The notes beneath the pieces are model-generated. The model did no database searches. It was not told where the DNA came from and saw nothing but the letters and a program-made list of their open reading frames with translations. Positions 32,608 through 42,108 of a stretch of DNA of 64,000 nt are shown here, piece by piece; the first letter of the stretch is position 1, and each line of letters opens with the position of its first letter. The position numbers and the translations under genes are program-made. Origin of the DNA: Candidatus Eiseniibacteriota bacterium (GTDB taxonomy: Bacteria > Orphanbacterota > Orphanbacteria > Orphanbacterales > Orphanbacteraceae); NCBI GenBank assembly GCA_029262235.1, contig JAJCZU010000003.1, positions 186,001 to 250,000 of the forward strand, written 5' to 3'.

Positions 32608-35600
32608 TCAGTCGAGCGCCACTGGTTTTCTTGGTGCAAACCACGCGTAGATGGCCGGAATGACGAGCAGCGTCAGCACGGTGGAAGTCACGAGCCCGCC
32701 GACAACGACCGTAGCCAGCGGTTTCTGGACCTCGCTTCCCATTCCCGTCGCGAGCAGCAGCGGGATGAGCCCGAGCGCGGTTGTAAGCGCGGTCATCAGT
32801 ACGGGGCGGAGGCGCAGGCACGCGCCGCGAACGGACGCCTGGTCGATCGGAACCCCCTCTTTCACCAGCTGGTTCAAGTACGTCACGAGCACCATCCCGT
32901 TCTCGAGCGCGATCCCGAAGAGTGCGATGAAACCGACGGACGCGGGCACAGACAGGTTCTGGCCCGAGAGCCAGAGCGCGGCGACGCCGCCTACGAGAGC
33001 GAGCGGAATGTTCAGCAGGATCAGCACGGCGTTCTTGAGCGATTGAAAACTGCTGAAGAGCAGCAGAAACACGGCAAGCAGCGTGAAGGGCACGACAACG
33101 CGCAGCCGCTTGTTCGCCTCCTGCTGCAGACGAAACTGCCCGCCCCAGGTCACGAGATAGCCCGGTGGCAGATCGACCTGCTCGTCGATCACTCTCTGCG
33201 CCTCTTCGACGAACGTTCCGATATCGCGCCCGATCACATTGCACTGCACGGTAATGAAGCGCTGATTGTCTTCGCGCTTGATCTGGCGCGGGCCGATGAT
33301 CTCCTCGATCTCGGCGAGTTCGTCGAGCGGGACCTTGAGGCCATCGGGCCCGTTGATCAGGATGTGACCGATTGCTTCGGCCGTTTCACGCGCTCTCGGT
33401 TCGTAACGCACGAGAATGTCGAAACGGCGCACGCCTTCGAAGATCTGGCCCGCTACTTCGCCCCCGATTGCCGCGTGTACGACTGCCTGCACGTCGGCCA
33501 CGTTAATCCCGTATCGGGCGATGGCTTTGCGGTCGATTTTGACGAGAAGCTGCGGAGCGCCGCCGACCTGGTCGACCTGAATGTCGGCCGCGCCGCGGAC
33601 GTCGCGTACTGCCGCCGCAATTCGTTCCGCCTGCGTCCGCAGAATGTCCAGGTCTTCGCCGAACAGCTTGATCGCGAGTTCGGCGCGAATTCCTTCGAGC
33701 AGTTCGTCGACAGTCATCTCGATCGGCTGCGTCAGATTCGCGAGCACGCCGGGGATGTTCCCGAGTTCTTCGCGAATGATGTTCTCGATGTCTTCCTGCG
33801 ATTCCGCAGTCCTCCATTCAGCCGGAGGGTGGAGCAGCACGTAGATCTCGGCGCTGTTGATCGGGTCCGCATGCGCGCCCACCTCACCGCGACCGATTCG
33901 TGTCACGACCTCACGCACTTCCGGAATCGCAAGGAGCCTGCGCTCGACGATCAGCGTGCTGCGTGTGCTCTCCGTCAGCGAGATGGAAGGGGCCATCGTG
34001 AGGCGCACGACAATCGTCCCTTCTTTCAGCTTCGGAGTGAACTCGGATCCCAGTCGTGGAAAGAGCACGGCGCCCACTGCGAGCAGGCCGAGCGAAACCG
34101 CGACGGCGATCCAGCGATGCGCGATAAAGAATCGAAGTAAGGGGCGGTAGGGCCGAAGAAGCATGCGCACGATGGCAGACTCGCCCGCGTCGGCACGCGA
34201 TTTGATGCCGGGAACGGACTTTCGCTTCGGTGCGCGCATGAAGACGCTTCCGAGCATCGGCGCGAGCGCCAGCGCAAAGATAAGCGAACCGAGCATCGCA
34301 AACGAAACGGTGTAAGCGAGTGGACGAAACGTTTTTCCTTCCACGCCCTGCAGCGTGAACAACGGCAGGAACACGATGATGATGATCGAGATGGCGAACA
34401 GGATCGGGCGGCCGACTTCCCGGCACGCCCGCGCGATGACCTGCATGCGCGGTTCGTCCGGCTTCGCCGTACGCAGCATGCGGTCGATGTTCTCGACCAT
34501 GACGATCGTGCCGTCTACCATCATGCCGATCGCGATCGCGAGACCTCCGAATGACATGAGGTTCGCCGAGATCCCCGCGCGCCCCATCAGTAGAAACGCG
34601 AACAGGACCGAGAAGGGAATCGAGATCGCGACGACGAAGCTTGGCCGGAGGCCCCCCATGAATACGAGCAGCACGAGTGAAACGAGCACGATCCCCTGCA
34701 CAAGCGCACTCGTAACCGTTCTGACAGCGCCCTGCACAAGGCTTTTCTGTTCGTAGTAGGGAACGATCTCGACACCGTCCGGCAGGATGTCGTTGATCTT
34801 CCGCAGGCGCTCTTCGACGCTGGCGATGACCGTGGACGAGTTGGTGCCGAACAGTTTGATTACCATGCCGGACACGACTTCGCCCGCGCCGTTTCGCGTC
34901 TGCACGCCGCGTCGAATCGCCCCGCCGATCTCGACATCCGCGAGGTCGCTCAGGAACACCGAGCGGCCGTCCTCCGTCTTGACGACGACCGAGCGCAGGT
35001 CGTCCCGGTTCGTCGCGAGTCCGACGGAACGAACGACGAATTCTTCTGCGTTCTTCTCGATGAACTGCGCGCCCACGTTCAGGTTGTTCGCACGGATGCG
35101 CTCGATGACTTCGCCGAGCGTCACGTCGAACCGCAGGAGCTCTTCCGGGTGGACCACTACGTGAAACTGCTTTTCGTAGCCGCCGATGCCGAGTACTTCC
35201 GTCACGCCGGGCACGGTTTGCAGGTGAAATTTGACGAGCCAGTCTTGAATCGTGCGCAGCTCTTCGAGCGAATGTTCGCCCTTCGTGTCGTTCAAATAGT
35301 AGAAGAGAACGAGACCCATCCCGGTCGAGATCGGCCCGAGTTCCGGCTCCCCGAAGCCCTCGGGAATCTGTTCGCGCGCTTCCTGCAGTCGCTCGCCGAC
35401 CAGTTGACGTGCGAAGTACACGTCCATGTTGTCCTCGAAGTACACGTTCACTACCGAGAGGCCGAAGTTCGAAACACTGCGCACTTTTTCGACGCCGGGA
35501 AGTCCCGTCATGGCGACTTCGACCGGATACGTGACGAACTTTTCGATTTCCTCGGGCGCGAGCCCTTCGGTGACCGTGAAAACCTGCACGAGGTTCGGGG

Positions 35601-35727
35601 AAACGTCCGGGAATGCGTCGACCGGTAGCTTTGTGTAGGTGTAGTACCCTGCGGCCATGACGAGCAGAGCAAACACCGTTACAAGGAGGCGATTGCGCAA
35701 GCTGAACTGAATGATACGTTCAATCAT
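32608..35727 (-). CDS. RND heavy-metal efflux pump, CzcA/CusA family (second operon)
   Basis: 1039 residues. N-terminal TM1 and 'YYTYTKLPVDAFPDVSPNLVQVFTVTEGLAPEEIEKFVTYPVE' are diagnostic of heavy-metal pumps. TM4 reads 'GGLAIAIGMMVDGTIVMVENIDR', the HME relay motif with VDG. It is the last gene of an operon with an outer-membrane factor, a His-rich adaptor and a Cys-rich small secreted protein. It exports metal from the periplasm or cytosol; candidate ions are Cu(I)/Ag(I) or Zn/Co/Cd, and the sequence alone does not decide. Confidence 0.92.
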   Translation of the reverse strand: MIERIIQFSLRNRLLVTVFALLVMAAGYYTYTKLPVDAFPDVSPNLVQVFTVTEGLAPEEIEKFVTYPVEVAMTGLPGVEKVRSVSNFGLSVVNVYFEDNMDVYFARQLVGERLQEAREQIPEGFGEPELGPISTGMGLVLFYYLNDTKGEHSLEELRTIQDWLVKFHLQTVPGVTEVLGIGGYEKQFHVVVHPEELLRFDVTLGEVIERIRANNLNVGAQFIEKNAEEFVVRSVGLATNRDDLRSVVVKTEDGRSVFLSDLADVEIGGAIRRGVQTRNGAGEVVSGMVIKLFGTNSSTVIASVEERLRKINDILPDGVEIVPYYEQKSLVQGAVRTVTSALVQGIVLVSLVLLVFMGGLRPSFVVAISIPFSVLFAFLLMGRAGISANLMSFGGLAIAIGMMVDGTIVMVENIDRMLRTAKPDEPRMQVIARACREVGRPILFAISIIIIVFLPLFTLQGVEGKTFRPLAYTVSFAMLGSLIFALALAPMLGSVFMRAPKRKSVPGIKSRADAGESAIVRMLLRPYRPLLRFFIAHRWIAVAVSLGLLAVGAVLFPRLGSEFTPKLKEGTIVVRLTMAPSISLTESTRSTLIVERRLLAIPEVREVVTRIGRGEVGAHADPINSAEIYVLLHPPAEWRTAESQEDIENIIREELGNIPGVLANLTQPIEMTVDELLEGIRAELAIKLFGEDLDILRTQAERIAAAVRDVRGAADIQVDQVGGAPQLLVKIDRKAIARYGINVADVQAVVHAAIGGEVAGQIFEGVRRFDILVRYEPRARETAEAIGHILINGPDGLKVPLDELAEIEEIIGPRQIKREDNQRFITVQCNVIGRDIGTFVEEAQRVIDEQVDLPPGYLVTWGGQFRLQQEANKRLRVVVPFTLLAVFLLLFSSFQSLKNAVLILLNIPLALVGGVAALWLSGQNLSVPASVGFIALFGIALENGMVLVTYLNQLVKEGVPIDQASVRGACLRLRPVLMTALTTALGLIPLLLATGMGSEVQKPLATVVVGGLVTSTVLTLLVIPAIYAWFAPRKPVALD

Positions 35728-35735
35728 GATGCCTC

Positions 35736-36800
35736 CTAGTGCGCGTGGCCGTCGCCGAACGCTTCTTTTTCGAGTTCGGCCTTGAGCGTGAAGCCGCCCT
35801 TGCTCACATAGCGAATGCCCGGCGGGAGGCCGCTCAGCACTTCGTACGTCGTTTCATTGTGACGACCCAGCGTGACTGGCTGCGGAATGAGCCCTTCGTC
35901 CGTTTCGACAAAGACGACCGTCCTGCCTTCGAACATCTGCAGCGCCGTACCCGGAACGGCGACCGGAACTTCCGCTTCCCCTACCGTCACGCGGGCGGTG
36001 ACGAACATGCCGGGCCGCCAGAGACTCTCCTTGTTCGTGAGGACGAGGCGCGCCGTTGCCGTGCGCGTGTGTTCGTCGACGATCGGCGTGATGTACGAGA
36101 TCCTGCTCGTGCCATGCGCGACATCGTGGCCGATCAGGACCTGCGCGGACTGCCCGACTTTCACGATATTCAGGTCGCGCTGGTACACAGTGACGTCGAC
36201 CCAGACCGACGAGAGGTCCGCGATTACGAATGCGTCCCGATCGCGCGATGCCGCTTCGCCCAGCGTGATGTGCTTCGCGATGATCGTTCCCGATATCAGT
36301 GTGCGCACTTCGAACGGCGCGAGGCTTTCGTCACTTTCGATCACCGCCAGTACCTGTCCCTTCTTCACGTAGTCACCGATCCGCGCCCGGACCTCCTTCG
36401 CGATTCCGGGAAAGCGCGGCACGATATGTGCCAGTCGATCCGCATTCGGAACGACCTCGCCGGGGAGTTCGAGCGTGTTTAGAATCACGCCCGGGCCGGC
36501 CGTCGCGATCTTCACGCCGAACTCGTCCATCTCGGCCTGCGTCAGTCGCACGGCGCCATGGTCGTCGGTGGCGCCATGGTCGTCGGGGGCGCCATGGTCG
36601 TCGGGGGCGCTGTGTTCGGCGTGTTCGCCATTGTCGTTTTCGTGTTCATGATCGTCGTGACCCGGCCCGTCTGACTGTGCCTGCTGCGCGGCGGCAATGC
36701 GGGGCGAGCCGAGGACGCAGAGCACTCCGGACGCGCCGAACAGGTTGATGGACGCGGTGAGAATCAGGCTCAACGCGAATTGTTTGTATCGATCAGTCAT
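35736..36800 (-). CDS. His-rich RND adaptor, CzcB/CusB-like (second operon)
   Basis: 354 residues. The start ATG 36800 is preferred (AGGAGA 9 bases upstream). It has an N-terminal hydrophobic segment 'LILTASINLFGASGVLCVLG', then a signal-type cleavage near 'IAAAQQ' and a stretch of His/Asp repeats including DDHGAP-DDHGAT-DDHGAV encoded by an 18-bp tandem DNA repeat. The adaptor core follows: 'NTLELPGEVVPNADRLAHIVPRFPGIAKEVRARIGDYVKKGQVLAVIES', lacking a long helical hairpin, as in CusB-type short adaptors. The C-terminus ends 'FGDGHAH', also His-rich. The metal-binding tail would deliver ions to the pump. It overlaps the outer-membrane factor by 8 bases. Confidence 0.9.
   Translation of the reverse strand: MTDRYKQFALSLILTASINLFGASGVLCVLGSPRIAAAQQAQSDGPGHDDHEHENDNGEHAEHSAPDDHGAPDDHGATDDHGAVRLTQAEMDEFGVKIATAGPGVILNTLELPGEVVPNADRLAHIVPRFPGIAKEVRARIGDYVKKGQVLAVIESDESLAPFEVRTLISGTIIAKHITLGEAASRDRDAFVIADLSSVWVDVTVYQRDLNIVKVGQSAQVLIGHDVAHGTSRISYITPIVDEHTRTATARLVLTNKESLWRPGMFVTARVTVGEAEVPVAVPGTALQMFEGRTVVFVETDEGLIPQPVTLGRHNETTYEVLSGLPPGIRYVSKGGFTLKAELEKEAFGDGHAH
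36552..36605. repeat. 18-bp tandem repeat encoding DDHGAx
   Basis: Three near-identical units beginning GGCGCCATGGTCGTCGG, with a degenerate fourth. On the minus strand they encode the repeated hexapeptide DDHGAP/T/V of the adaptor's His-rich region. Repeat number may vary between strains. Confidence 0.85.
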
Positions 36801-38151
36801 TGTCAGGTTCTCCTGCATGGTCCCGGGCGGCCGCGAGGGGCGCTCCCGTCAGTCGTTCGAGTTCGGAAACGGCGTGGTGGTAACGAACGAGTGCGTCAAA
36901 GTAACGTCCCTTGAGTTCGAAGAGCATGCGCTCTGTGTCGAGCACGTCCGTGAAGCGAAGCGATCCGCGCAGGTAAGTGCTCTGCGCCGCTTCGAACGCC
37001 TTCGTCGCCTCCGGAATCGCGCGGTCGCGAAGCGCCGTCACTTCGTCTTCGGCGGCGAGCAGCATTTCATGTGTGCGGGAAAGCCGCTTGAGAATGCGTA
37101 CCGTTGCCGCGCGCCTCTCTTCACCCGCCTGGCGCACGCGCAGTTCAGCGGCCTGCGTAGCGCCCTGATTGCGATCGAAGAAGCGAAGCGGAAATCCGAA
37201 CTCGATCAGAAAGGCCGCGTCGTCCCTGTCATTGAAGTAGCGAACACCCGCACCGACCGAAACGTCCATCGAGCCTTCTGCCCGTGTGAGGTCGAGCTGC
37301 GCCCGCCGGCGATCAAGCTCGGCCGCCCAGCGCGTGAGAGACGGACTCGTCTCGACCGCGGAATGCAGCGCCTCGCGTGAGGGTATCGGCGGAATCTGTT
37401 CCAGATCGCCCACGGCGGATTCAAACTGCGGCGACGCCGTCCCCCAGTTCGCGGCAAGATCGACCCGCGCCGCGTTCACTTCACGAACCGCGCCGGCCTG
37501 CTCGATTCGGCTCATCTCCCGTTCCACTCGCGCCCGGCTCTCTTCAACGGGCGAGGTGGCACCCGCGATCACGCGCCGCGCAACCGACTCGAGTACCTCT
37601 TCCGCCACCTTCGTGAGCTCCTCTGCGAGCGCGCGATTTTTCTGCGCGGCCAGAAGCGCCACGAAATCGTTTGTGGTCCGGGTCAGCGCGTTCATGCGCG
37701 CGATTTCGTAATCCCACGCCGCGAGGTTCCGGCTCTGCATCGCGGCGGCGCGGCGCTTCGCGCGCTTACCGCCAAGCTCGATGAGCTGGGAGAGTGCGAT
37801 TGTCGCCTCGGCGCCGCCTGCGCCACCGAATTCGCCTGTACCTCCGAAGTTCTCGATCTCGGCGCCGAATTCCACGTTCGCGCGCAGCCCCGCCTGCAGT
37901 GCCGCGGCCTCCGCCGCCTTGATCTCGATCGACCAGGGCGCGAGTGCCGGACTGTTGACAAGCGTCAGCGCCAGCGCATCACCCAGCGTCAGTTTCCCGG
38001 TGGGTTCTGCGAACGCGGCCGGACTGGATGGTGGTGCCGGCCCCGGTGCGCTCCCCGCGGCATGAGCTGCCGGCGCCAAAACAGTTGCCGCCCAGCAGGC
38101 CAGCACTGCTGCGATCAGGGGCGCGCAGGAGCCCCTCAATGATTGGAACAT
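36793..38151 (-). CDS. Outer-membrane efflux factor, CzcC-like (second operon)
   Basis: 452 residues from ATG 38151; a longer frame exists but the internal Met gives a proper signal peptide 'SCAPLIAAVLACWAATVLAPAAHAAG'. Coiled-coil OEP repeats with 'IALSQLIELGGKRAKRRAAAM' and 'FGFPLRFFDRNQGATQAAELRVRQA' match CzcC. It provides the outer-membrane channel for the adaptor and pump downstream. Length is normal. Confidence 0.88.
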   Translation of the reverse strand: MFQSLRGSCAPLIAAVLACWAATVLAPAAHAAGSAPGPAPPSSPAAFAEPTGKLTLGDALALTLVNSPALAPWSIEIKAAEAAALQAGLRANVEFGAEIENFGGTGEFGGAGGAEATIALSQLIELGGKRAKRRAAAMQSRNLAAWDYEIARMNALTRTTNDFVALLAAQKNRALAEELTKVAEEVLESVARRVIAGATSPVEESRARVEREMSRIEQAGAVREVNAARVDLAANWGTASPQFESAVGDLEQIPPIPSREALHSAVETSPSLTRWAAELDRRRAQLDLTRAEGSMDVSVGAGVRYFNDRDDAAFLIEFGFPLRFFDRNQGATQAAELRVRQAGEERRAATVRILKRLSRTHEMLLAAEDEVTALRDRAIPEATKAFEAAQSTYLRGSLRFTDVLDTERMLFELKGRYFDALVRYHHAVSELERLTGAPLAAARDHAGEPDND

Positions 38152-38260
38152 GATATGACTTCCCGTTCGTCGTTCTGTCTGCCCGCAGGCAAACGACACA
38201 ATGATTCCCGGCGGCGCACGCGCGCACGACGAGGTTAATCGTGACGATCAGAAACGGAAA

Positions 38261-38599
38261 TCAACGGAGAAGGGGAAGGTCGCTTTCGTGGAGTGGCAAG
38301 GGCCTGCCATGGGGGAGCGGCACGATCGAAATGAGCGTGGCGTCGTTCGATACGAGGTCGATCCGAATCGACGTACTCTGTCTCGCGGCGGCCATGGTCG
38401 CATTGCCGCTGCCACGCTCGTTTTCCGGCCGGACCAGCGCGTCGAGGCACGGATCTTCCGAGCACGCCTCTTCATGCCCGCACGCCACCTCGTCCTCCGG
38501 GGCATCCGCGCAAATGTGCTCGATCAACCCGGCAAGACAGAGCCCGGGGCTCGCCAGGAGCGCCCAGAGGGTCAGAATGACGAAGAACGTTCGAATCAT
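38261..38599 (-). CDS. Small secreted Cys/His-rich protein heading the metal operon
   Basis: 112 residues from ATG 38599. The signal peptide 'IRTFFVILTLWALLASPGLC' is followed by a short Cys-rich segment 'HICADAPEDEVACGHEEACSEDPC' with four Cys and two His, then a tail without known domains. Small secreted Cys proteins at this position occur in other metal-RND operons (for example the DUF6660-like proteins of Bacteroidetes). The similarity is of place and style only. It might bind or chaperone metal ions in the periplasm. Gap to the channel gene is 109 bases. Confidence 0.6.
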   Translation of the reverse strand: MIRTFFVILTLWALLASPGLCLAGLIEHICADAPEDEVACGHEEACSEDPCLDALVRPENERGSGNATMAAARQSTSIRIDLVSNDATLISIVPLPHGRPLPLHESDLPLLR

Positions 38600-38660
38600 G
38601 ATGAAACCACAGTATCTCTTTTTCAGTGTGCCGACAAGATCGGCGCGTGAAAGGAATTCA

Positions 38661-38675
38661 CTCCAGACCCTGGAG
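38661..38675. promoter_or_regulatory. CTCCAG-CTGGAG dyad before the metal operon
   Basis: Inverted repeat CTCCAG-ACC-CTGGAG, 61 bases before the first gene of the second metal operon. The half-site is reminiscent of ZntR/MerR-family operators (CTGGAG...CTCCAG). No MerR gene is adjacent. Confidence 0.35.
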
Positions 38676-38849
38676 CGGGGTTCCTTGCGGTCTATATCGG
38701 CGCGCCGGAAGCGGCCCTTGAGTGCAAGATACGAGTGCGCTGGCCGCGCGCCTTCGCAGCGTGAACTGACGCATCGCATCAGAGCGACCACCGCAGGAAG
38801 CTCATTCGTGTTACGATGGCGTTTCTGAACGAACCCTCCTGGAGCGCCG

Positions 38850-38969
38850 ATGCATTCTTTGACACTTTACCGTACGATTGCCCTCGCACTGTTACTTGCT
38901 GCGCTGCTGGTCGCGCCCTCATTGGGTGCGGCGCGGCACACTCCCGCTGACGCTCCCGCACACATCTGA
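38850..38969 (+). CDS. Possible 39-residue peptide with hydrophobic leader
   Basis: ATG 38850 with TGGAG seven bases upstream. The product 'MHSLTLYRTIALALLLAALL' plus 19 residues rich in Ala/Pro/His looks like a signal peptide with almost no mature part. It lies in the divergent gap between the metal operon and the hydrolase. It may be a remnant, a secreted micropeptide or chance. Confidence 0.3.
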   Translation: MHSLTLYRTIALALLLAALLVAPSLGAARHTPADAPAHI

Positions 38970-39011
38970 TTTTCTTTTGCTTGAGAGTTCGGTATTGATG
39001 TGAGCGCCGGA

Positions 39012-40097
39012 TTAATGTGAGGCGTCGGCGGCCAGGTGCGTTTTCTCTTTCATCCACGCCAGCATGGGGCCGCGCCAGTGCTGCGTCGCGTTCCGCCAGA
39101 TTCCGGCCGGGCCGCCGTTCACGTACTCGAGATTGTGGTCCGTGCCCGCGTAGCTCGCGATCGTGTAGTCTTTCGCGCGCCCGGCTGTCAGGCGATCGAG
39201 ACGCTCGATCGTCAGAGCGACCGGCGCGTAGCGGTCGTGCGCCGGATCGCCGAGCGCCCAGTAGATCGGAACGTCGAGTCGCTCGAGGTCGGGAAGCGGG
39301 TCGTGGTCGAGAATGGTGCGATACCAGATGCGATACTCGTCATCGGCCGCGACCGGTTCCTCGGACAGATAGACGCGCCGGAACCACCCCTTCTCTTCGT
39401 TCTCGTCCCAGAGGGCGGCGAAACGATCGAACGTCGCAGGGTCGCGCGTTGTCGCCTGATCGACGAGCTGCATCGCGCGCACTTCCCGCCGGTCGTTCTC
39501 GTCGAACCCTTCGCGCGCGAGACGCGCGCCTCGCTCGAAGAGGCGATCTTCCGCAATCGTCGCGACCGCGCCTGAAACGATCGCGAGGAAGCGCAGGTCG
39601 CTGTCCGAGCGCGCGACCATCGGAGCGACCCATCCGCCCTGGCTGAACGCGAGCAGCCCGCAGCGCGCGGCATCGACCGCGTCCTGCGCGCGAAGGCCGG
39701 CGAGCGCGGCTTTCGCGTCGCCCGCGAGATCGGCAAAGTCGAAGTACCGCGTCTCGTCCGGGGCGCCGCCCGACTCGCCCGTTCCCCGCTTGTCATACGC
39801 CATGGCGCTGAATCCGTTTCGCGCGAGCCATTTCGCGTGCCCCGCGACATGCGACCGGTCCGTTGCGCCCGAGCCGTGAATCAGGACGACGCCCGGATGC
39901 GGCCCGCCGAAACGGGGGGAGAAAATCGTGCCGGCGAGCTCGACCGGGCCGTTTGCGAAACGTACGTTTGTGCGGGAAATCAGGCCGTAGTCGCGGACGA
40001 GCCAGATCGCCACGAGGGCGAGGGCAACGAACGCGGCTCCGCGGACGAGGCGGCGCAGGATGACGAGGATGCTGGTGATGTAGGGGATGCCGGGCAT
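39012..40097 (-). CDS. Membrane-anchored alpha/beta hydrolase
   Basis: 361 residues. One N-terminal membrane anchor (about residues 17-35). Hydrolase core: 'GTIFSPRFGGPHPGVVLIHGSGATDRSHVAG', 'GFSAMAYDKRGTGESGG', nucleophile Ser152 in 'AFSQGG', catalytic-His candidate in 'YAGTDHNLEY'. It resembles esterase/acyl-peptide-hydrolase-type enzymes of the periplasm. Substrate unknown; no operon partner. Confidence 0.82.
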   Translation of the reverse strand: MPGIPYITSILVILRRLVRGAAFVALALVAIWLVRDYGLISRTNVRFANGPVELAGTIFSPRFGGPHPGVVLIHGSGATDRSHVAGHAKWLARNGFSAMAYDKRGTGESGGAPDETRYFDFADLAGDAKAALAGLRAQDAVDAARCGLLAFSQGGWVAPMVARSDSDLRFLAIVSGAVATIAEDRLFERGARLAREGFDENDRREVRAMQLVDQATTRDPATFDRFAALWDENEEKGWFRRVYLSEEPVAADDEYRIWYRTILDHDPLPDLERLDVPIYWALGDPAHDRYAPVALTIERLDRLTAGRAKDYTIASYAGTDHNLEYVNGGPAGIWRNATQHWRGPMLAWMKEKTHLAADASH

Positions 40098-40264
40098 GTT
40101 ATAAAGGAGACGGGCGGCCCGGACGATTTGACGAAGAAATCTCGCATGTGACCGGCGCCCCCTGAGCCGACTACGTGGAACTACCTATCCGCGAAGCCGT
40201 GCCCGACCTTTATGTTGAGGGTAAGTCCCCGACGTGTGCGCACTTTACCTTCCGGGCGGATCCC

Positions 40265-42004
40265 ATGCCGTTTGAGACCCTGAATCTGCGAGAGGTGATC
40301 GTATTTCTGGTCGCCGCCGGCGTTGTCGTGCCGCTGGGCCATCGCCTGCACATCAGTCCCGTGCTCGGCTTTCTCGGCGTCGGCCTTGTCATCGGCCCTC
40401 ACGGGCTCGGGCGCTTTCTCGATTCCGCACCCTGGCTCCACTACATCGTGATCGACGATCCGGAGGGCGTCTCCGCACTCGCCGACCTCGGCGTCGTCTT
40501 TCTGCTGTTCATGATCGGCCTCGAACTCTCGCTCGAAAGACTCTGGGCGATGCGTCGCAACGTTTTCGGGCTCGGCGCCGCCCAGGTCGTTCTGACCGGA
40601 ATCGTGATCGCGCTGATCGCTTCCGCTTTCGACAATCCGCTGCCCGTCGCCCTGGTCGTCGGCGCGGCATTCTCGCTCTCTTCGACGGCCATCGTCATGC
40701 AACTGCTCGCAGAGAGCGGCCGCATGGGGAGCACCACCGGCCGCACCGCGTTCTCCATTCTGCTGTTTCAGGACCTGGCGGTGCTGCCGATTCTGTTTCT
40801 GATCGGAGTTCTTGCGCGCGAGGGGGACGGACCCGCCGGGATCGCGTTCGCGCAGGCAATCGGCCAGGCGGCGGTTGCCGTGGCCGCCGTACTCATTCTC
40901 GGCCGGCTCGTCCTGCGTCCGCTCTTTCGCCTCGTCGGCAGCGCCGCGAGCCGCGAAATGTTTCTCGCGTTCGTACTGCTCGTGATCATCGGAACGGCGC
41001 TCGCGATGGAGCAGGTGGGCCTGTCCATGGCGCTCGGCGCGTTCCTTGCCGGGCTTCTGTTCGCCGAAACCGAATACCGCCATGAGATCGCCATCGATAT
41101 TCAACCCTTCAAGGGACTCCTGCTCGGACTCTTCTTCATCTCCGTCGGCATGGCGATCGATATCACACAGGTAGCCGGCCGGCCGCTCTGGTTCGTGGCT
41201 TCCGTCTTCGGCCTGTTTCTATTGAAGGGCCCGATTATCTATGTGCTGGCGCGGCTCTTCGGCGAAAGCCGTTCCGTGTCATTCGAAGCCGCGCTTCTGC
41301 TCGGGCAGGCCGGCGAATTCACGCTCCTGATCATCGGGCTCGGGTTCACGCTCGGCATTATTCCCGCAAGCGCCTCGCAGTTCTTTCTCATCGTCACCGG
41401 TTTTACGATGATGGTGACGCCGCTCGTGTCGCACATCGCGCGCCTGATCGCACACCGGATCGAAGAAGCCGAGAGCAGGCGCGGCCAGAGCGAGGCCGAC
41501 ATGCCGCCCGATATCAGAGGCCATGTCATCATTGCGGGGTACGGGCGGGTCGGCCAGATGCTCGCGTCACTGCTCGACGCGCAGGACGTGTTTCATGTCG
41601 GGCTCGATCTCGACGGACGGCTGGTCTCCCGCTTTCGTTCCCTGGGAACGAACATCTTCTACGGAGACGCGAACCGCGCCGACCTGCTCGCGAAACTCGG
41701 CGCCGGGCGCGCCGCCGCGCTCGTGGTTACCATGGACAGTCCCGACGCCGCCGAACAGGTGGTCGTGCATGCCCGGCTTCTCTGGCCCGAGCTCGCGATC
41801 TTTGCGCGCGCACGCGATGTCGAGCATGCCCGGCGCCTCGTTCGCCATGGCGCCAGTCACGTCATTCCCGAGATTTCCGAAGCCAGTCTGCAGCTTGGCG
41901 AGATGGTGCTCCTCTCCGCCGGCGTTCCCGGCGAAGCCGCGCGCCTCACGATCGAGGAGCTGCGTGAGGACGAGCGGGCCGCGATTGACGAGAGCCGGGG
42001 GTAG
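40265..42004 (+). CDS. CPA2 cation:proton antiporter, KefB/KefC family
   Basis: 579 residues from ATG 40265, which precedes a normal first helix 'VIVFLVAAGVVVPLGHRLHISPVLGFLGVGLVIGPHG'. Twelve or so helices with 'DLGVVFLLFMIGLELSLERLW', 'FSLSSTAIVMQLLAE', 'LLFQDLAVLPILFLIGVLA' and 'LLLGQAGEFTLLIIGLGF' match Kef. The cytosolic RCK/TrkA-N domain (about residues 420-560) begins with the Rossmann glycine motif 'IIAGYGRVGQ'. It exchanges K+ (or Na+) for H+ and in Kef is gated by glutathione adducts; no KefF/KefG partner is encoded next to it. Confidence 0.9.
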   Translation: MPFETLNLREVIVFLVAAGVVVPLGHRLHISPVLGFLGVGLVIGPHGLGRFLDSAPWLHYIVIDDPEGVSALADLGVVFLLFMIGLELSLERLWAMRRNVFGLGAAQVVLTGIVIALIASAFDNPLPVALVVGAAFSLSSTAIVMQLLAESGRMGSTTGRTAFSILLFQDLAVLPILFLIGVLAREGDGPAGIAFAQAIGQAAVAVAAVLILGRLVLRPLFRLVGSAASREMFLAFVLLVIIGTALAMEQVGLSMALGAFLAGLLFAETEYRHEIAIDIQPFKGLLLGLFFISVGMAIDITQVAGRPLWFVASVFGLFLLKGPIIYVLARLFGESRSVSFEAALLLGQAGEFTLLIIGLGFTLGIIPASASQFFLIVTGFTMMVTPLVSHIARLIAHRIEEAESRRGQSEADMPPDIRGHVIIAGYGRVGQMLASLLDAQDVFHVGLDLDGRLVSRFRSLGTNIFYGDANRADLLAKLGAGRAAALVVTMDSPDAAEQVVVHARLLWPELAIFARARDVEHARRLVRHGASHVIPEISEASLQLGEMVLLSAGVPGEAARLTIEELREDERAAIDESRG

Positions 42005-42108
42005 GGGAGGGAGGAAAGGGTTGAGCAGCCCCTCTCGTGATGTTCCAACTGATAGCGAGGGCAGACGGAAGATGATGCGGAGTTACAGCTCCCGCTCGGG
42101 ACGAGGCT

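Noticed and set aside
32484-32639. N-terminal extension of the ArsR gene
   Set aside because: It covers the TTGACG-17-TATATT promoter and encodes Ser-rich sequence with no similarity to ArsR; ATG 32483 starts at the family's usual position.
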